Source of the DNA: an uncultured Methanobrevibacter sp.
GTDB lineage: Archaea > Methanobacteriota > Methanobacteria > Methanobacteriales > Methanobacteriaceae
Length of the DNA: 64,000 nucleotides
NCBI RefSeq assembly: GCF_947170395.1
Contig: NZ_CAMVTE010000004.1
Span: 1-64,000 of the forward strand
Direction: 5' to 3'
Of this stretch, positions 1 through 9,322 are shown piece after piece; position 1 is the first letter of the stretch; every line of letters starts with the position of its first letter. The notes beneath the pieces are model-generated. The model saw only the letters and a list, made by a program, of their open reading frames with translations, ran no database searches and had not been told where the DNA came from. The translations under genes and the position numbers were made by a program.

Positions 1-8
1 AAAAAAAT

Positions 9-68
9 TATTACTCTTCAAATGCTCTCTTTGATAAACTCTTTTTATTATAAGTGTATATAATTATA
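9..68 (-). promoter_or_regulatory. Promoter and 5' leader of a gene lying left of the window
   Basis: Read on the minus strand, a TATA-like box (TTATATACAC, about 55-64) is followed at 30-9 by a 22-base element containing GAGCATTTGAAGAGTAATA. The same 22 bases occur in the 5' leader of the archease gene at 59447-59468, also just downstream of a TATA box. The gene it would serve starts beyond base 1 and cannot be identified. Promoter function is inferred from the TATA box and the shared context. Confidence 0.4.
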
Positions 69-210
69 GTTATGGAAAAGAACAGTTATTTAGTTTCTTG
101 GGGAAAATGCTGATTCTTTTATGGGATCCGAAATGTATTTTTTTTTAGGGATATGAAATATAATGATTGTTCTTTCTTTGTCTAAAAATATTTGTGTGGA
201 TTTGAGTTTT

Positions 211-1467
211 ATGGTTGAAAAGAGTTTTATTTTGACTGATAAAATCGAATTTGTTCCTGATGAGGATTTAGAAAGGACATTGAATTTCAATTTGCGTGCC
301 ACAGGTTATGTATTCAATAAAACATTGGAATACAGTATTTACCGTGAAAACCTGGTCAAAGAGTTTAACATTGGCAACCAATTTAAAGTAAATCGCAGTT
401 ACACACAAAAAATCATTAAACATCTAATAAAACGCAAACCTTTTTTGAAAAAAGCAGATTCCACATATCTTCAAGCATCTACCGACCGTTTAATCAGAGC
501 ATATGAAGGATACTATGATGGCAGAACTGGATTTCCCAAGTTCAAATCACTTAAAAAAAATCCAGTACAATCCATCACACTGAGAAACAACGAATACTCC
601 ACCAAAGATGGGATTAAAAGCACCATCAGGTGGGAAGATAATCGATTAAGGTTAAACAAGCTAGGATATCTTGAAGTCAAGTATAAACGGGATATTGATG
701 GTAAAATCAAAGAAGCAACACTTTTAAAAGAAAACGGCAAATGGTTTGTTTGCATAATTTATGAAATGGATAAAATACAACCAAAAGACGAGTTCTCCTA
801 CAATGGATTATATGTGGGCATTGATGTGGGTTTAACAGACTTTTTAACCTTTTCCAACGGCAAAACCGTTCCCAAACCTGACTTAAAAAGAATAAATGGC
901 AGAATACAATATTATAATCAAAAACTGGCCAGGCAAAAAGAAGGTGGATCCAACTGGAAAAAAACACTAAAAAAACTCCACAAATGGATAACCAAGAAAA
1001 ACAACGTAATCAACGACTACTACCATAAAGTATCCTATAATATTGTCAAACTCTGTGAATTCATAGCCATGGAAACATTAAATATACGTGGAATGATTAA
1101 AAGTAATTTAAGTCGCAGCATTCATGAAATAGGATGGGGAAAACTCATAGAAATGATACGATACAAAGCCAAATGGTATGGGCGTGAATTCGTACAAATT
1201 GACAGGTGGTTTCCTTCCAGTAAAAAATGCCATGTTTGCGGCGAAATAAATCACGACTTATGTCGTGAAGAACGAGAATGGGAATGTCCACATTGTCACG
1301 CTGTACATAAAAGGGATGTTAATGCGGCTAAAAATATTTTAGACGAAGGTTTACGGGCCACTGGTTCAATGGTCCTATGCTTAGTAGATTTCATGCCTAT
1401 TGGTCAAGACAAATTCATATATACATATGAATGGAAATGTTTTGACGAAACAATATGCATGGCCTAA
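211..1467 (+). CDS. TnpB RNA-guided nuclease of an IS200/IS605-type element (no TnpA)
   Basis: Complete TnpB of about 418 residues; an upstream in-frame ATG at 163 would add 16 residues, but 211 gives the usual family N-terminus. Three RuvC-like acidic residues are present: Asp in GIDVGLTDF (codon at 823), Glu in METLNIRG (codon 1072) and Asp in KRDVNAAKN (codon 1315). A four-Cys zinc ribbon (CHVCG ... CPHC) lies between the last two. TnpB proteins are RNA-guided DNA endonucleases that favour retention of their insertion sequence. No tnpA is nearby, so this is a TnpB-only (IS1341-like) element that would need a transposase in trans. The last ~100 bases of the gene should also encode the 3' omega-RNA scaffold. 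The reading frame is intact, so activity is possible. Confidence 0.9.
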   Translation: MVEKSFILTDKIEFVPDEDLERTLNFNLRATGYVFNKTLEYSIYRENLVKEFNIGNQFKVNRSYTQKIIKHLIKRKPFLKKADSTYLQASTDRLIRAYEGYYDGRTGFPKFKSLKKNPVQSITLRNNEYSTKDGIKSTIRWEDNRLRLNKLGYLEVKYKRDIDGKIKEATLLKENGKWFVCIIYEMDKIQPKDEFSYNGLYVGIDVGLTDFLTFSNGKTVPKPDLKRINGRIQYYNQKLARQKEGGSNWKKTLKKLHKWITKKNNVINDYYHKVSYNIVKLCEFIAMETLNIRGMIKSNLSRSIHEIGWGKLIEMIRYKAKWYGREFVQIDRWFPSSKKCHVCGEINHDLCREEREWECPHCHAVHKRDVNAAKNILDEGLRATGSMVLCLVDFMPIGQDKFIYTYEWKCFDETICMA

Positions 1468-1501
1468 GAATCTCCAGCTTCTTTAAGCCGGAGAGGTTCA
1501 A
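1467..1501 (+). mobile_element. Right-end hairpin of the TnpB element
   Basis: Immediately after the tnpB stop is TCTCCAGCTT-CTTT-AAGCCGGAGA followed by GGTTCAA. The arms pair over 10 positions with one G-T pair. This is the subterminal right-end hairpin expected of IS200/IS605 elements, and in the transcript it would form the 3' stem of the omega RNA. Bases just after it, from about 1501, would be the guide segment. The left end was not recognised, so the full element boundary is unknown. Confidence 0.65.
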
Positions 1502-1506
1502 TGGGT

Positions 1507-1884
1507 TTACCATTTTCTTTTTGATAATGCCTTCAATCTCTTTTTTTCTATATTTTTCTTTTTGTCAGACTGATATTGCTTATTTTGGCGATTGGTTGTT
1601 GTTTCGTTGTTTCTCATTACGGTTACAAGATCAATGTCATTGCCATTGCAGGCCATAATCACTCTTATTTCCTTGTAATCCTTTGATGGGGGTGCTTTAA
1701 ATACTGCAGCATACTTTTCCCTTTCGATATGCTCCCAGCTTACGGGTTCCTCATTCATCAGGCAGTCCACTACAAATTCCCTTGAAATCCCATTTTCATC
1801 AAGCCTTTCTATGAAGTGTCTGTTTTCAAAACACCAGTTTATGCTTGCAGTGTCGCCCATAATAAATTTGTCAAAAACATTCAT
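1507..1884 (-). CDS. DUF4258-like small protein
   Basis: About 125 residues. An ATG at 1884 is preferred to the TTG at 1887. The centre reads like a DUF4258 domain: a helix with RLDENGIS then FVVDCLMNEEP, then a beta portion ending IRVIMACNGNDIDLVTV. Function of the family is unsettled; it is often found near toxin-antitoxin or mobile genes. The C-terminal ~25 residues are Lys/Arg/Asn/Gln rich. The stop codon sits only a few bases outside the TnpB right end, so the element inserted almost exactly at its 3' end, and the basic tail may be partly altered by that. Confidence 0.6.
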   Translation of the reverse strand: MNVFDKFIMGDTASINWCFENRHFIERLDENGISREFVVDCLMNEEPVSWEHIEREKYAAVFKAPPSKDYKEIRVIMACNGNDIDLVTVMRNNETTTNRQNKQYQSDKKKNIEKKRLKALSKRKW

Positions 1885-1924
1885 CAAGTAAATTTATTAT
1901 ACATCTTACAATAAAAATATTGTC

Positions 1925-3379
1925 ATGAGTCAACAAGCACAATGGGATTCGTCATTGGCATTTATTTTCGCTATGATTGGGGCGGCTGTTGGGTTAGGTA
2001 ACATTTGGCGTTTCAGCTATGTACTGTATTCTAATGGTGGAGGATCATTTTTCATCCCTTATTTTGTAGCAATCGCAATTATGGGAGTTCCATTTTTAAT
2101 ATTGGAATATGGTGTGGGATTCAGCTTCAAGCAATCATTTTCGAAAATCATGAAGAAAATCAAACCTGAATTTGAAATTATTGCTTGGATACTTGTCCTT
2201 TTTGTTTTTATAGTAACAATTTATTATATGGTAATCCTGAGCTGGGATTTGGTTTACCTTTTAAGTAGTTTTACATTCAATTGGGGAACCGATACTGCCG
2301 CTTACTTTGTAAATTCTGTTGGGGGAGGTTCAAACCTTTCAAAAGCCGGTTTTTTACTTATTCCAACAACTGTTGGTGTATTGATCTTATGGGTTATCCT
2401 ATGGTTTATTTCCAACAGGGATGTGGATAAGGGAATCGGTAAGGTTTCAAAGATTTTAATCCCAGCATTGTTTGTGATAATGGGAATTATCATCGTTTAT
2501 GCATTGACACTTCCGGGTGCTTCTCTGGGAATTAATACGTTGCTTACTCCTGACTGGAGCATGCTTTTGAATGTAAACATCTGGCTTGCTGCATTTGCAC
2601 AGATTATTTTCTCATTGAGTATGGGTCAGGCAATTGCGCTTACATATGCAAGCTATCTTCCAGAAAACTCAAAACTAATAGATAATGTTTTGATTGTTGT
2701 AGCGTCAAACTCCGCTTTTGAGATATGTACGGCTTTTGGGGTATTTTCAATTTTGGGGTACATGTCAACCACTGCGGGAACTCCGATGGTTCAGCTTGTC
2801 ACTGAAGGTACCGGTCTGGTATTTATCGTATTTCCAATGATTTTCAACATTATGGGTCCTATTGGCCGCATATTAGCTCCAATGCTGTTCTTGGCAATAT
2901 TGTTTGCCGGTGTCACTTCAGCCCTTGGATTTTTCGAGCCGATGCTGAATTCAACTTCTGATAAGCTTGGATGGTCACGTAAAAAGACTGCAACAATATT
3001 GTCCGTTATAGGATGTGTATTTTCAATTCTCCTGACAACCGGAATCAGCAGTTATCTTGTCGGAATCATCGATTCATTTGTTAATGAGTTCGGTATTTTG
3101 CTTTTAATCGGTGTTCAGTGTATCGTATTTGCATGGTTCTATGGTGTTGAACACTTCTTGCCGGCATTAAACGTGCATTCTACATTTAAAGTAGGTAAGA
3201 CATGGAGTTTTGTAATTAAATACTTATTGCCGCTAGTTTTAATCGTAATGTGGGCAATTGGTATCATACAATTGTTTTCAACTGCAAAAACATTTGAAAT
3301 AATGGTTGATGTAATAATCATTGTTGCGGTATTCGTGTTTGCGGTTGTTTTGACTAAATTTAAACCTGCAGGTGAATGA
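1925..3379 (+). CDS. Neurotransmitter:sodium symporter (NSS/SNF) family transporter
   Basis: 484 residues with about 12 hydrophobic helices. The first helix carries the family signature GAAVGLGNIWRF, the unwound segment that binds sodium and substrate in LeuT/MhsT-type structures. In prokaryotes these proteins import amino acids with sodium; the substrate here cannot be told from sequence. The start at 1925 follows an A+T-rich leader without a clear ribosome site. The gene stands alone and is followed by a hairpin terminator. Family assignment is secure; amino acid specificity is open. Confidence 0.95.
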   Translation: MSQQAQWDSSLAFIFAMIGAAVGLGNIWRFSYVLYSNGGGSFFIPYFVAIAIMGVPFLILEYGVGFSFKQSFSKIMKKIKPEFEIIAWILVLFVFIVTIYYMVILSWDLVYLLSSFTFNWGTDTAAYFVNSVGGGSNLSKAGFLLIPTTVGVLILWVILWFISNRDVDKGIGKVSKILIPALFVIMGIIIVYALTLPGASLGINTLLTPDWSMLLNVNIWLAAFAQIIFSLSMGQAIALTYASYLPENSKLIDNVLIVVASNSAFEICTAFGVFSILGYMSTTAGTPMVQLVTEGTGLVFIVFPMIFNIMGPIGRILAPMLFLAILFAGVTSALGFFEPMLNSTSDKLGWSRKKTATILSVIGCVFSILLTTGISSYLVGIIDSFVNEFGILLLIGVQCIVFAWFYGVEHFLPALNVHSTFKVGKTWSFVIKYLLPLVLIVMWAIGIIQLFSTAKTFEIMVDVIIIVAVFVFAVVLTKFKPAGE

Positions 3380-3407
3380 TTGTTCATTCACTTCAACTTA
3401 TTTTTTT
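3372..3407 (+). terminator. Hairpin plus T-run terminator of the NSS transporter
   Basis: GTGAATGA-TTGT-TCATTCAC forms a perfect 8-bp stem overlapping the stop codon. A run of seven T residues follows shortly after, at 3401-3407. Confidence 0.55.
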
Positions 3408-3615
3408 GATTTTCGAAAGAAGAAATTTTAATTATCTTTCAGGCATTAGAATTTCTCTATTGAATTATTAATTTTAGATATAATTAAATTGATTTTATTT
3501 TAAAAACTAGTAGAATTATTGATTGTAAATATTAATATATTTATTATAGGATTATTTTTCACAGATTACTTTTGATACATCTATATCTATCAAAGGATAA
3601 ATATAAAACTCTGTC

Positions 3616-3837
3616 CTATTGAGGACTTTGCGCTTTTGTGAATGTAAGGTACAATCCAAGAATCCACACCAGAATTGAGATGTGGCTGAATATGGAAAAT
3701 GTCCACATTCCCAGAATGTTCAGTGCGACTGCAGCTCCGAAAAGGGTAACTCCCTTTTTAACATCTCCCAGATAGGCAATGCCCAAACCTGTAAAGATAA
3801 ATGATATTACAAGTGCAATTTTCATATCCTTTTCCAT
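3616..3837 (-). CDS. Small two-helix membrane protein
   Basis: 73 residues with two or three hydrophobic stretches (VISFIFTGLGIAYLGD, then GVTLFGAAVALNILGMW and ILVWILGLYL). The GLGIAYLGDVKKG segment resembles the short loop of TM2-like small membrane proteins, but the match is too weak to name a family. A strong GGAGG site lies 8 bases upstream of the ATG at 3837, so translation is likely. It stands alone on the minus strand. Function unknown. Confidence 0.65.
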   Translation of the reverse strand: MEKDMKIALVISFIFTGLGIAYLGDVKKGVTLFGAAVALNILGMWTFSIFSHISILVWILGLYLTFTKAQSPQ

Positions 3838-4180
3838 TATATTTCCTCCTTGCTGAAAAATTTGTATTTAGTTTGATTAAATTTAATTTTGTTTTTTAGG
3901 ATAATTGGTTGCCGGAATTATTAAAAAAGTGTTTTGAATGTCTGTAATGGTTATGATTTGTATTGGATAAGTGAATCTAAGGGAAAACCCTTAGATTAAC
4001 TTAAACTAAAAAATTTTTTTAGCATAACACGAGAGTGTTATATTAATTAGTATTTTTAGGATATTATTTAAATATTTAGATATTTTTGAATGCCTAAATA
4101 TTACTTTTAATTATAATAATGCCAATTGCATACAATTTAACGAGTTTGGAGCAATTTTTTCGAGATTTAAAAAAAATAGT
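3838..4180. other. Gene-free stretch with three inverted repeats
   Basis: No coding region is seen. It contains AATCTAAGGG-AAAA-CCCTTAGATT (3974-3997), ATAACAC-GAGA-GTGTTAT (4024-4041, GNRA-type loop) and AATATTTAG...CTAAATATT (4071-4102). The first two arms are perfect. A run of T residues (about 4013-4019) follows the first hairpin. They could be terminators, part of an untranslated RNA or a decayed miniature element; the sequence alone does not decide. Confidence 0.5.
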
Positions 4181-4594
4181 TTAGTCGAATTCGAGTTTGT
4201 TGACGATGTTTTTCATATGGGTAATGGAATCAGTAACTTCTTTTGGGGTTATATCAATGAATGGTTCGTAATCAGCTTTTTTCCTTAAATTAGATAGTTG
4301 AAACAATTTTGATTTAATATATATCTCACCATAATCGTATAATGCATCTCTTAACTGCTTATGTTCACTAATTTCTTCACCTTTTTCAAATTCCCAAGGT
4401 TTAGTTGTTTTAAATCCATATTTGTCTTCAAGCCATAATTCACACATTAGATATGCACTATAATATGCTCTATTGATGATTGTCGCATCAATACATCATT
4501 CATCACAATTTTCTGGTATTAACTGTGTTTTTAGATTCAATAACAAGAGAGTTAGTAAATATAGTTGAAATTGAGGATATTTTTGTATATTCAT
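4181..4594 (-). pseudogene. HEPN-like protein interrupted by an in-frame TGA
   Basis: Reading from the ATG at 4594 (AAGGTGAT site just upstream) gives 32 codons, then a TGA at 4496-4498, then an uninterrupted run to 4181. The 137-codon product has the HEPN-like core INRAYYSAYLMCELWLE and a C-terminal helical half. HEPN domains are often RNA-cleaving toxins or nucleotidyltransferase partners. Only the part after the TGA (from ATG 4447, 88 residues) is open, and it has no ribosome site. The simplest view is a recent nonsense mutation. Selenocysteine is unlikely in this group. A sequencing error is not excluded. Confidence 0.55.
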
Positions 4595-4603
4595 TATATC
4601 ACC

Positions 4604-4897
4604 TTATATGAATAATATTATTGTATTTCTAGAAAATTCGCCGATTCCTTTGTTTTTTGAGAAGTTTTCCATATGGGAATAGAGTTTCTCAAGTATTTCA
4701 TCAAGTTCTTCTTCTTTGGTACTGTTCAATTTTTCAAAAGAGTAGACATAGTCAAGTGTGTCTATATCCGGCACTTCTTTTAGTTCCATTGTACCAAGAG
4801 CATCGAATTTCTTGGAGAATCGTTCAATCTCTTTGGTGTATATTTTTTCTGCCGGTTCCATTTCGCGTTTGAATTTCATGAATCTCGGTTCGCTCAT
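4604..4897 (-). CDS. Small acidic helical protein, partner of the HEPN-like gene
   Basis: 97 residues from ATG 4897, chosen because GGTGA lies 6 bases upstream; an in-frame ATG at 4909 lies upstream of that site. The protein is hydrophilic and mostly helical, with Lys/Glu-rich segments (TKEEELDEILEKLYSHMENF) and a hydrophobic C-terminal tail NTIILFI. It ends 10 bases before the start of the interrupted HEPN-like gene, so the two look like one two-gene unit, possibly a toxin-antitoxin-like pair. No nucleotidyltransferase motif is seen. Not recognised. Confidence 0.6.
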   Translation of the reverse strand: MSEPRFMKFKREMEPAEKIYTKEIERFSKKFDALGTMELKEVPDIDTLDYVYSFEKLNSTKEEELDEILEKLYSHMENFSKNKGIGEFSRNTIILFI

Positions 4898-5153
4898 ATT
4901 TGTCACCATTTATTATTCTGTTATTTGTTTAATAAATAGTTTTTCTTGCTTTTAAACTCAATTTAAGCTTTAAAAATCAATATTTACTTTACTCTGTAAT
5001 TTTACATCTGTATTATAATATTTGGATATTATTTTTAAATAGTTTTTCTTCTATCTCAAAGCAATTTAATAAAATCAGAACAACTTATATTTAAATCTAT
5101 CATGTTAATCAAAAAATAAGGGATGGTTGATGGTATTGGGTTTGGCAGATCAG

Positions 5154-5858
5154 TTAAGCAACGCCTGAAAGCATTATGATAAATACCATGGCATCTGTTA
5201 ACAGGTGGGATAGATATGGCACGAATAGGTTTTTGGTTTTAAGGTATCCGTACATCTCAAATACGGTTCCAAGCCCCTGCAATAGGAGAACTGAAGCTAA
5301 AGTTGAGTATGGCGGATAATAGTGAAGCATACCAAATCCGAACATGACTATAATGACAGAAACAGTAATGGCCAATTTACGGTTTTTGCTAAATTTATAG
5401 ACAAAACGCATGAAAAACATCAATGGAATAAATTTGACCAGTTCTTCGCCCAGCATTGAAAATACCAGTCCGATAGTACTTTCAGGAGTGACTCCCATGA
5501 CTTCCGCACTTGCCTCAACTCCTCCAAGTCCAAAAATATCTAAAATATTTCCCATTGCGATTGCATAAACCATATATCCAATAAACATCAGCACTCCAAG
5601 TATTATTTCATTTTTTGTTGGCTTGTGGAAAAATAGGCTGTAATCCCAGTTTGAATAATACAGGAGTGGAATCAGCATCAATGAGCAAAATACGAGTCCG
5701 CTTATTATTTCAGAGTTTGACACTTCCCAAAGAATAGCATAAAGAATATATGAAATGACTACACTTAACATCAGTACAATCCAACCGATTTTTGAAATTC
5801 GGGGATTGTGGTTGTAATATGGAAAATCTCTTGTTTCATCAAATTCTAAAAAGCTCAT
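5154..5858 (-). CDS. CPBP-family intramembrane metalloprotease-like protein
   Basis: 234 residues with about seven membrane segments. The family motifs appear in order: GEELVKF (the EExxx motif), FGMLHYYPP (the FxxxH motif) and SHLLTDAM (the third His motif, with Asp where Asn is common). Proteins of this ABI/CaaX-protease-like family are membrane proteases; in bacteria some modify or give immunity to peptides. AGTGAT lies upstream of ATG 5858. The gene is divergent from the beta-helix operon, with a spacer of only 82 bases. The substrate is unknown. Confidence 0.8.
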   Translation of the reverse strand: MSFLEFDETRDFPYYNHNPRISKIGWIVLMLSVVISYILYAILWEVSNSEIISGLVFCSLMLIPLLYYSNWDYSLFFHKPTKNEIILGVLMFIGYMVYAIAMGNILDIFGLGGVEASAEVMGVTPESTIGLVFSMLGEELVKFIPLMFFMRFVYKFSKNRKLAITVSVIIVMFGFGMLHYYPPYSTLASVLLLQGLGTVFEMYGYLKTKNLFVPYLSHLLTDAMVFIIMLSGVA

Positions 5859-5940
5859 TTTATCACTACTATAACTTTTGATTTCATCATTTTAAACATT
5901 TCGGAAAAGATAATAATATTGACTTAAACATATAATATTA

Positions 5941-8900
5941 ATGGCATTATCAACCCAACACAACTTCCAGTATCTCGATGATTTAATCAAAAACAACAAG
6001 GACATCCTTCTTGACTGTGATATCACCTTGCAAAAAGGTGAGGAGGAAATATTTCCTCAGGGAATTGAAATTGCAGGCGACATTGTCATTGACGGTGGGG
6101 GTTTTGCTATAGATGCCTGTGAGAGCTCAAGAATCTTTAACATATTGTGCGGAAATGTCACAATAAAAAACGTTATTTTTAAAAATGCTTTTCATGATGA
6201 AGATGGAGGGGCAATCAAACACCTTCAGGGGGATTTGAATCTCATAAACTGCACATTCATTGACAATTTCTCAAAAACCGGAGGTTCTGCAATATTTTGT
6301 GAGATGGAAAGTAAGGTAACTCTCAGGGATTGCGGCTTTTTTGGCAATAGTGCGGATGAGGTCGGATGCATATACAACTTCAACGGAATTGTCAATGTCT
6401 TTGATTGTGAATTCTCCAAAAATAAGAATTCATCCATTTTAAACCAAAGAAGGGGACGTTTGCTCGTTAGAAATTGTGAATTTAAGGCAAACGAAGCTGA
6501 AAACGGAGCTGGAATAGCCAATTTCGGAAAATGTGATGTTTTTGATACTTGTTTTGAGGGTAATGTCGCAACACAAAACGGCGGAGCCATCAACACTCAG
6601 AGCCGAAGTCTTCTTAATGTTTCAAATTCAAGATTCATACGCAATAGTGCAGGAAGTGACGGTGGTGCCATAATCAACTTTTCCAGGGCGAAAATTGATG
6701 GCTGTCTGTTTTTGAATAATAAATCGGATAATCACGGAGGGGCCCTGAGCAATCAGAAAAAGAGCCGTATTTCTCTTTCAAAATCTGATTTCATCGCCAA
6801 CTCTTCAGTAAAGACAGGAGGTGCAATTTTAAATTGGGGTATAATCGACGCTGATGGTCTTAAGCTTGAAAACAATACTGTAAAGGAGTTCGGCGGGGCG
6901 ATATTCAATCAGGAAGACAGCATCCTTAAAATTACTCGCTCGGAATTTGGCCAAAACAGCTCACAGTATTCGGGCGGAGCCATCATGAACTGGGCAGGGC
7001 TTACAGTAAATGACGTGTCATTTAAAGGCAATTCCTCCAATTTGGGAGGTGCTATAAATAGCTCGAAAAAGGCAAGCACAACAGTTATTAAATCTGAATT
7101 TGAGCGAAATTCTGCCTTGAGCGGATCTGCAATATTCAACAACAGTGCAGACTCCATAATTTTTGACTGTGAATTTGCCAATCATTTTGACGATAATGCA
7201 ATATACAATTTCAAAACGATATCAATTTTTGACAGCCGTTTTCATGACAATCACTGCAAAAATATCATTTTCAACGATGAGGATGCCCATTTGAAGGTTC
7301 TGGGCGGTGAGTTTCGGGCAAATTTCTCAGGCATTTCGGCAATATATAATGCAGGAGAGCAGTGCATAATAAACAAGTCAACATTTGATGAAAACAAATC
7401 CAATATAACGTTTCCAGACATTTACAACAGAACATACATGATAATTTCCGCTTTGAAATTAAACTCAAAGCAAAGGACAGTTTTAAACAAGGGTGTGCTG
7501 GATGTTAAGAAAATGTCTGCTGGTCAAATCAGGCTGAGCATTAAAAACATCAAAACGCTCAATGACTTTTCCAAAATCGTGATAAGCAGATTTGATTTCT
7601 CTCATTTGGACAGGCTGGTAAATTCAAAACCTAAACTGACATTAACTCGCGATTATTGTCTTGAAAAGTACGAATCCGATTTTTATGAAGGCGGTATCGA
7701 GATTAAAAACGACAATCTCATCCTTGACAGTCAGGGTCACATAATAGACGGCAGAAATAAGACCCGTATATTTATAATCAATGCCAGTAATGTTGTATTG
7801 AAAAATATAACTTTTAAAAACGGATTATTTTCAAACAACATGGACAGATACGCTTCAGGCGGAGGAGCGGTACATGTCTTAAAAGGCTGTTCTGTAAGGC
7901 TTGAAAACTGCAGATTTATTGAAAACGCATCATCCTCCAATGGAGGGGCAATTTTCAACGATGGTGAAATAACTTCCATCAATTCAAAATTCATTAAAAA
8001 CAAATCCAAATCATTTGGGGGAGCTATTGACAATAAATCCACATTAACTACTTCAAATGATGAGTTTGATGGAAATTCATCAAGAATAGGTGGGGCAATT
8101 TACAATAGGGGTCATTTAAGTATTAATAGCATAGACTTAAAAGGCAACGAATCCCATTTTAATCAGGATATCTATAATGCAAATGTCATTGAAAGCGATG
8201 ATGATGAGCTGTTTTTGGATTCTATTTTCAATTCATCCAAAATAAGGCTCAGACATGTTGATGTTAAGTCATTTGCACATTTGGCTGATAAAATTCAAAA
8301 TTCAAATGAAATTAAATTGGAACATGACTTTGTTTTCGATTATCCAAGCGATTATCTCCTGAAACATCACTTTGACATCAAAAAGGATCTTGTCATTGAC
8401 GGATGCAACCATACGATTGAATATAATCTTTTAGACCATGAAAACTTCATCATCAGTGGTGGAGGATCATCTTCCCTGTTTAGAATAAGGGAAAATGACG
8501 TCAGGGTTGTACTGAAAAATATTATCTTTAAAAACTGTTATTCCAATGGCCGTGATATCATTGAAAATGAGGGAAACCTTATCATCGAAAACTGCAAGTT
8601 CATCAACACCCGTTTGACATCAGACAATGCATTCATAAACAATAAAAACACTTTGACGGTTGCAAATTCCTATTTTTCAAACAATGTCGCATCCGGCCAG
8701 TCCGTTATAGTCAGCTCCTGTAAATTGGACATTTCAAATTCACTATTCATTAACAACAACTCCCATGCCATCGGATCATGCATTTCCAACAGCGGGAAAG
8801 CCAGCATAAATCATTCAGCTTTTAAAAGCAACAATACAAAAAACAAGGCATCCTGCATTTACAATGAATCTGACGCCTCTTTGAAGCTCTTTGATGTGGA

Positions 8901-9318
8901 TTTCATACATAATGATGCAGACATTGACGGAGGGGCTATTTACAATTACGGTGAAATAGACATTGACGATTCAAGATTTGTGGGCAATCTCGCACGCGAT
9001 GAGGGTGGTGTTATAAACAACCGGACAAGTGGGGATATAAAGATTAAAAACTCAGAATTTTTGGAAAATGAATCCAAAACCAACGGAGGAGCCATTTTCA
9101 GCTACGGGAAAGTTGTTGCTTCAGGCTGTATTTTTAAGGAAAATATGGCAAAAATAAGGGCAGGTGCAATAGAACACACCAGACCGTTGGACATGAGATT
9201 GAAAACCCATCTTAAAGTTTCAGATTGCGAATTTATTGACAACAGAAGCCCGGACAAAAATGCTGTTTATGGCTATGAAGGTGGAGATGTAAAGCTTGTG
9301 AGATGTAAATTCAGGTGA
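5941..9318 (+). CDS. Giant right-handed beta-helix protein without signal peptide
   Basis: 1125 residues. It begins directly with a soluble sequence (MALSTQHNFQYLDDL), with no signal peptide or membrane segment, so it should be cytosolic. Three modules start near residues 10, 560 and 775. Each has a header of the form FxxLxxLI..., a Leu/Asp strand, then VIDGGGF-type and (V/I)LKNIxFKN-type strands. Each is followed by many ~20-25 residue coils with the adhesin-like rhythm C-x-F-x-x-N-x-S-x-x-GGAI-x-N. Coils contain many Cys, fitting a reducing cytosol. The same header begins the secreted adhesins further on. Four bases separate its stop from the next gene, and the AGGTGA spanning its stop is the next gene's ribosome site. 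Possible scaffold or recognition protein; function inferred only from fold. Confidence 0.85.
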   Translation: MALSTQHNFQYLDDLIKNNKDILLDCDITLQKGEEEIFPQGIEIAGDIVIDGGGFAIDACESSRIFNILCGNVTIKNVIFKNAFHDEDGGAIKHLQGDLNLINCTFIDNFSKTGGSAIFCEMESKVTLRDCGFFGNSADEVGCIYNFNGIVNVFDCEFSKNKNSSILNQRRGRLLVRNCEFKANEAENGAGIANFGKCDVFDTCFEGNVATQNGGAINTQSRSLLNVSNSRFIRNSAGSDGGAIINFSRAKIDGCLFLNNKSDNHGGALSNQKKSRISLSKSDFIANSSVKTGGAILNWGIIDADGLKLENNTVKEFGGAIFNQEDSILKITRSEFGQNSSQYSGGAIMNWAGLTVNDVSFKGNSSNLGGAINSSKKASTTVIKSEFERNSALSGSAIFNNSADSIIFDCEFANHFDDNAIYNFKTISIFDSRFHDNHCKNIIFNDEDAHLKVLGGEFRANFSGISAIYNAGEQCIINKSTFDENKSNITFPDIYNRTYMIISALKLNSKQRTVLNKGVLDVKKMSAGQIRLSIKNIKTLNDFSKIVISRFDFSHLDRLVNSKPKLTLTRDYCLEKYESDFYEGGIEIKNDNLILDSQGHIIDGRNKTRIFIINASNVVLKNITFKNGLFSNNMDRYASGGGAVHVLKGCSVRLENCRFIENASSSNGGAIFNDGEITSINSKFIKNKSKSFGGAIDNKSTLTTSNDEFDGNSSRIGGAIYNRGHLSINSIDLKGNESHFNQDIYNANVIESDDDELFLDSIFNSSKIRLRHVDVKSFAHLADKIQNSNEIKLEHDFVFDYPSDYLLKHHFDIKKDLVIDGCNHTIEYNLLDHENFIISGGGSSSLFRIRENDVRVVLKNIIFKNCYSNGRDIIENEGNLIIENCKFINTRLTSDNAFINNKNTLTVANSYFSNNVASGQSVIVSSCKLDISNSLFINNNSHAIGSCISNSGKASINHSAFKSNNTKNKASCIYNESDASLKLFDVDFIHNDADIDGGAIYNYGEIDIDDSRFVGNLARDEGGVINNRTSGDIKIKNSEFLENESKTNGGAIFSYGKVVASGCIFKENMAKIRAGAIEHTRPLDMRLKTHLKVSDCEFIDNRSPDKNAVYGYEGGDVKLVRCKFR

Positions 9319-9322
9319 AAAA

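Noticed and set aside
90-302. 70-residue minus-strand frame across the tnpB start
   Set aside because: Overlaps the real tnpB coding strand, lacks a ribosome site and has shadow-like composition.
4496-4498. TGA as selenocysteine in the HEPN-like gene
   Set aside because: No SECIS-like element seen, no reason for Sec in a HEPN protein, and these methanogens are not known to use it. A nonsense mutation or read error is simpler.
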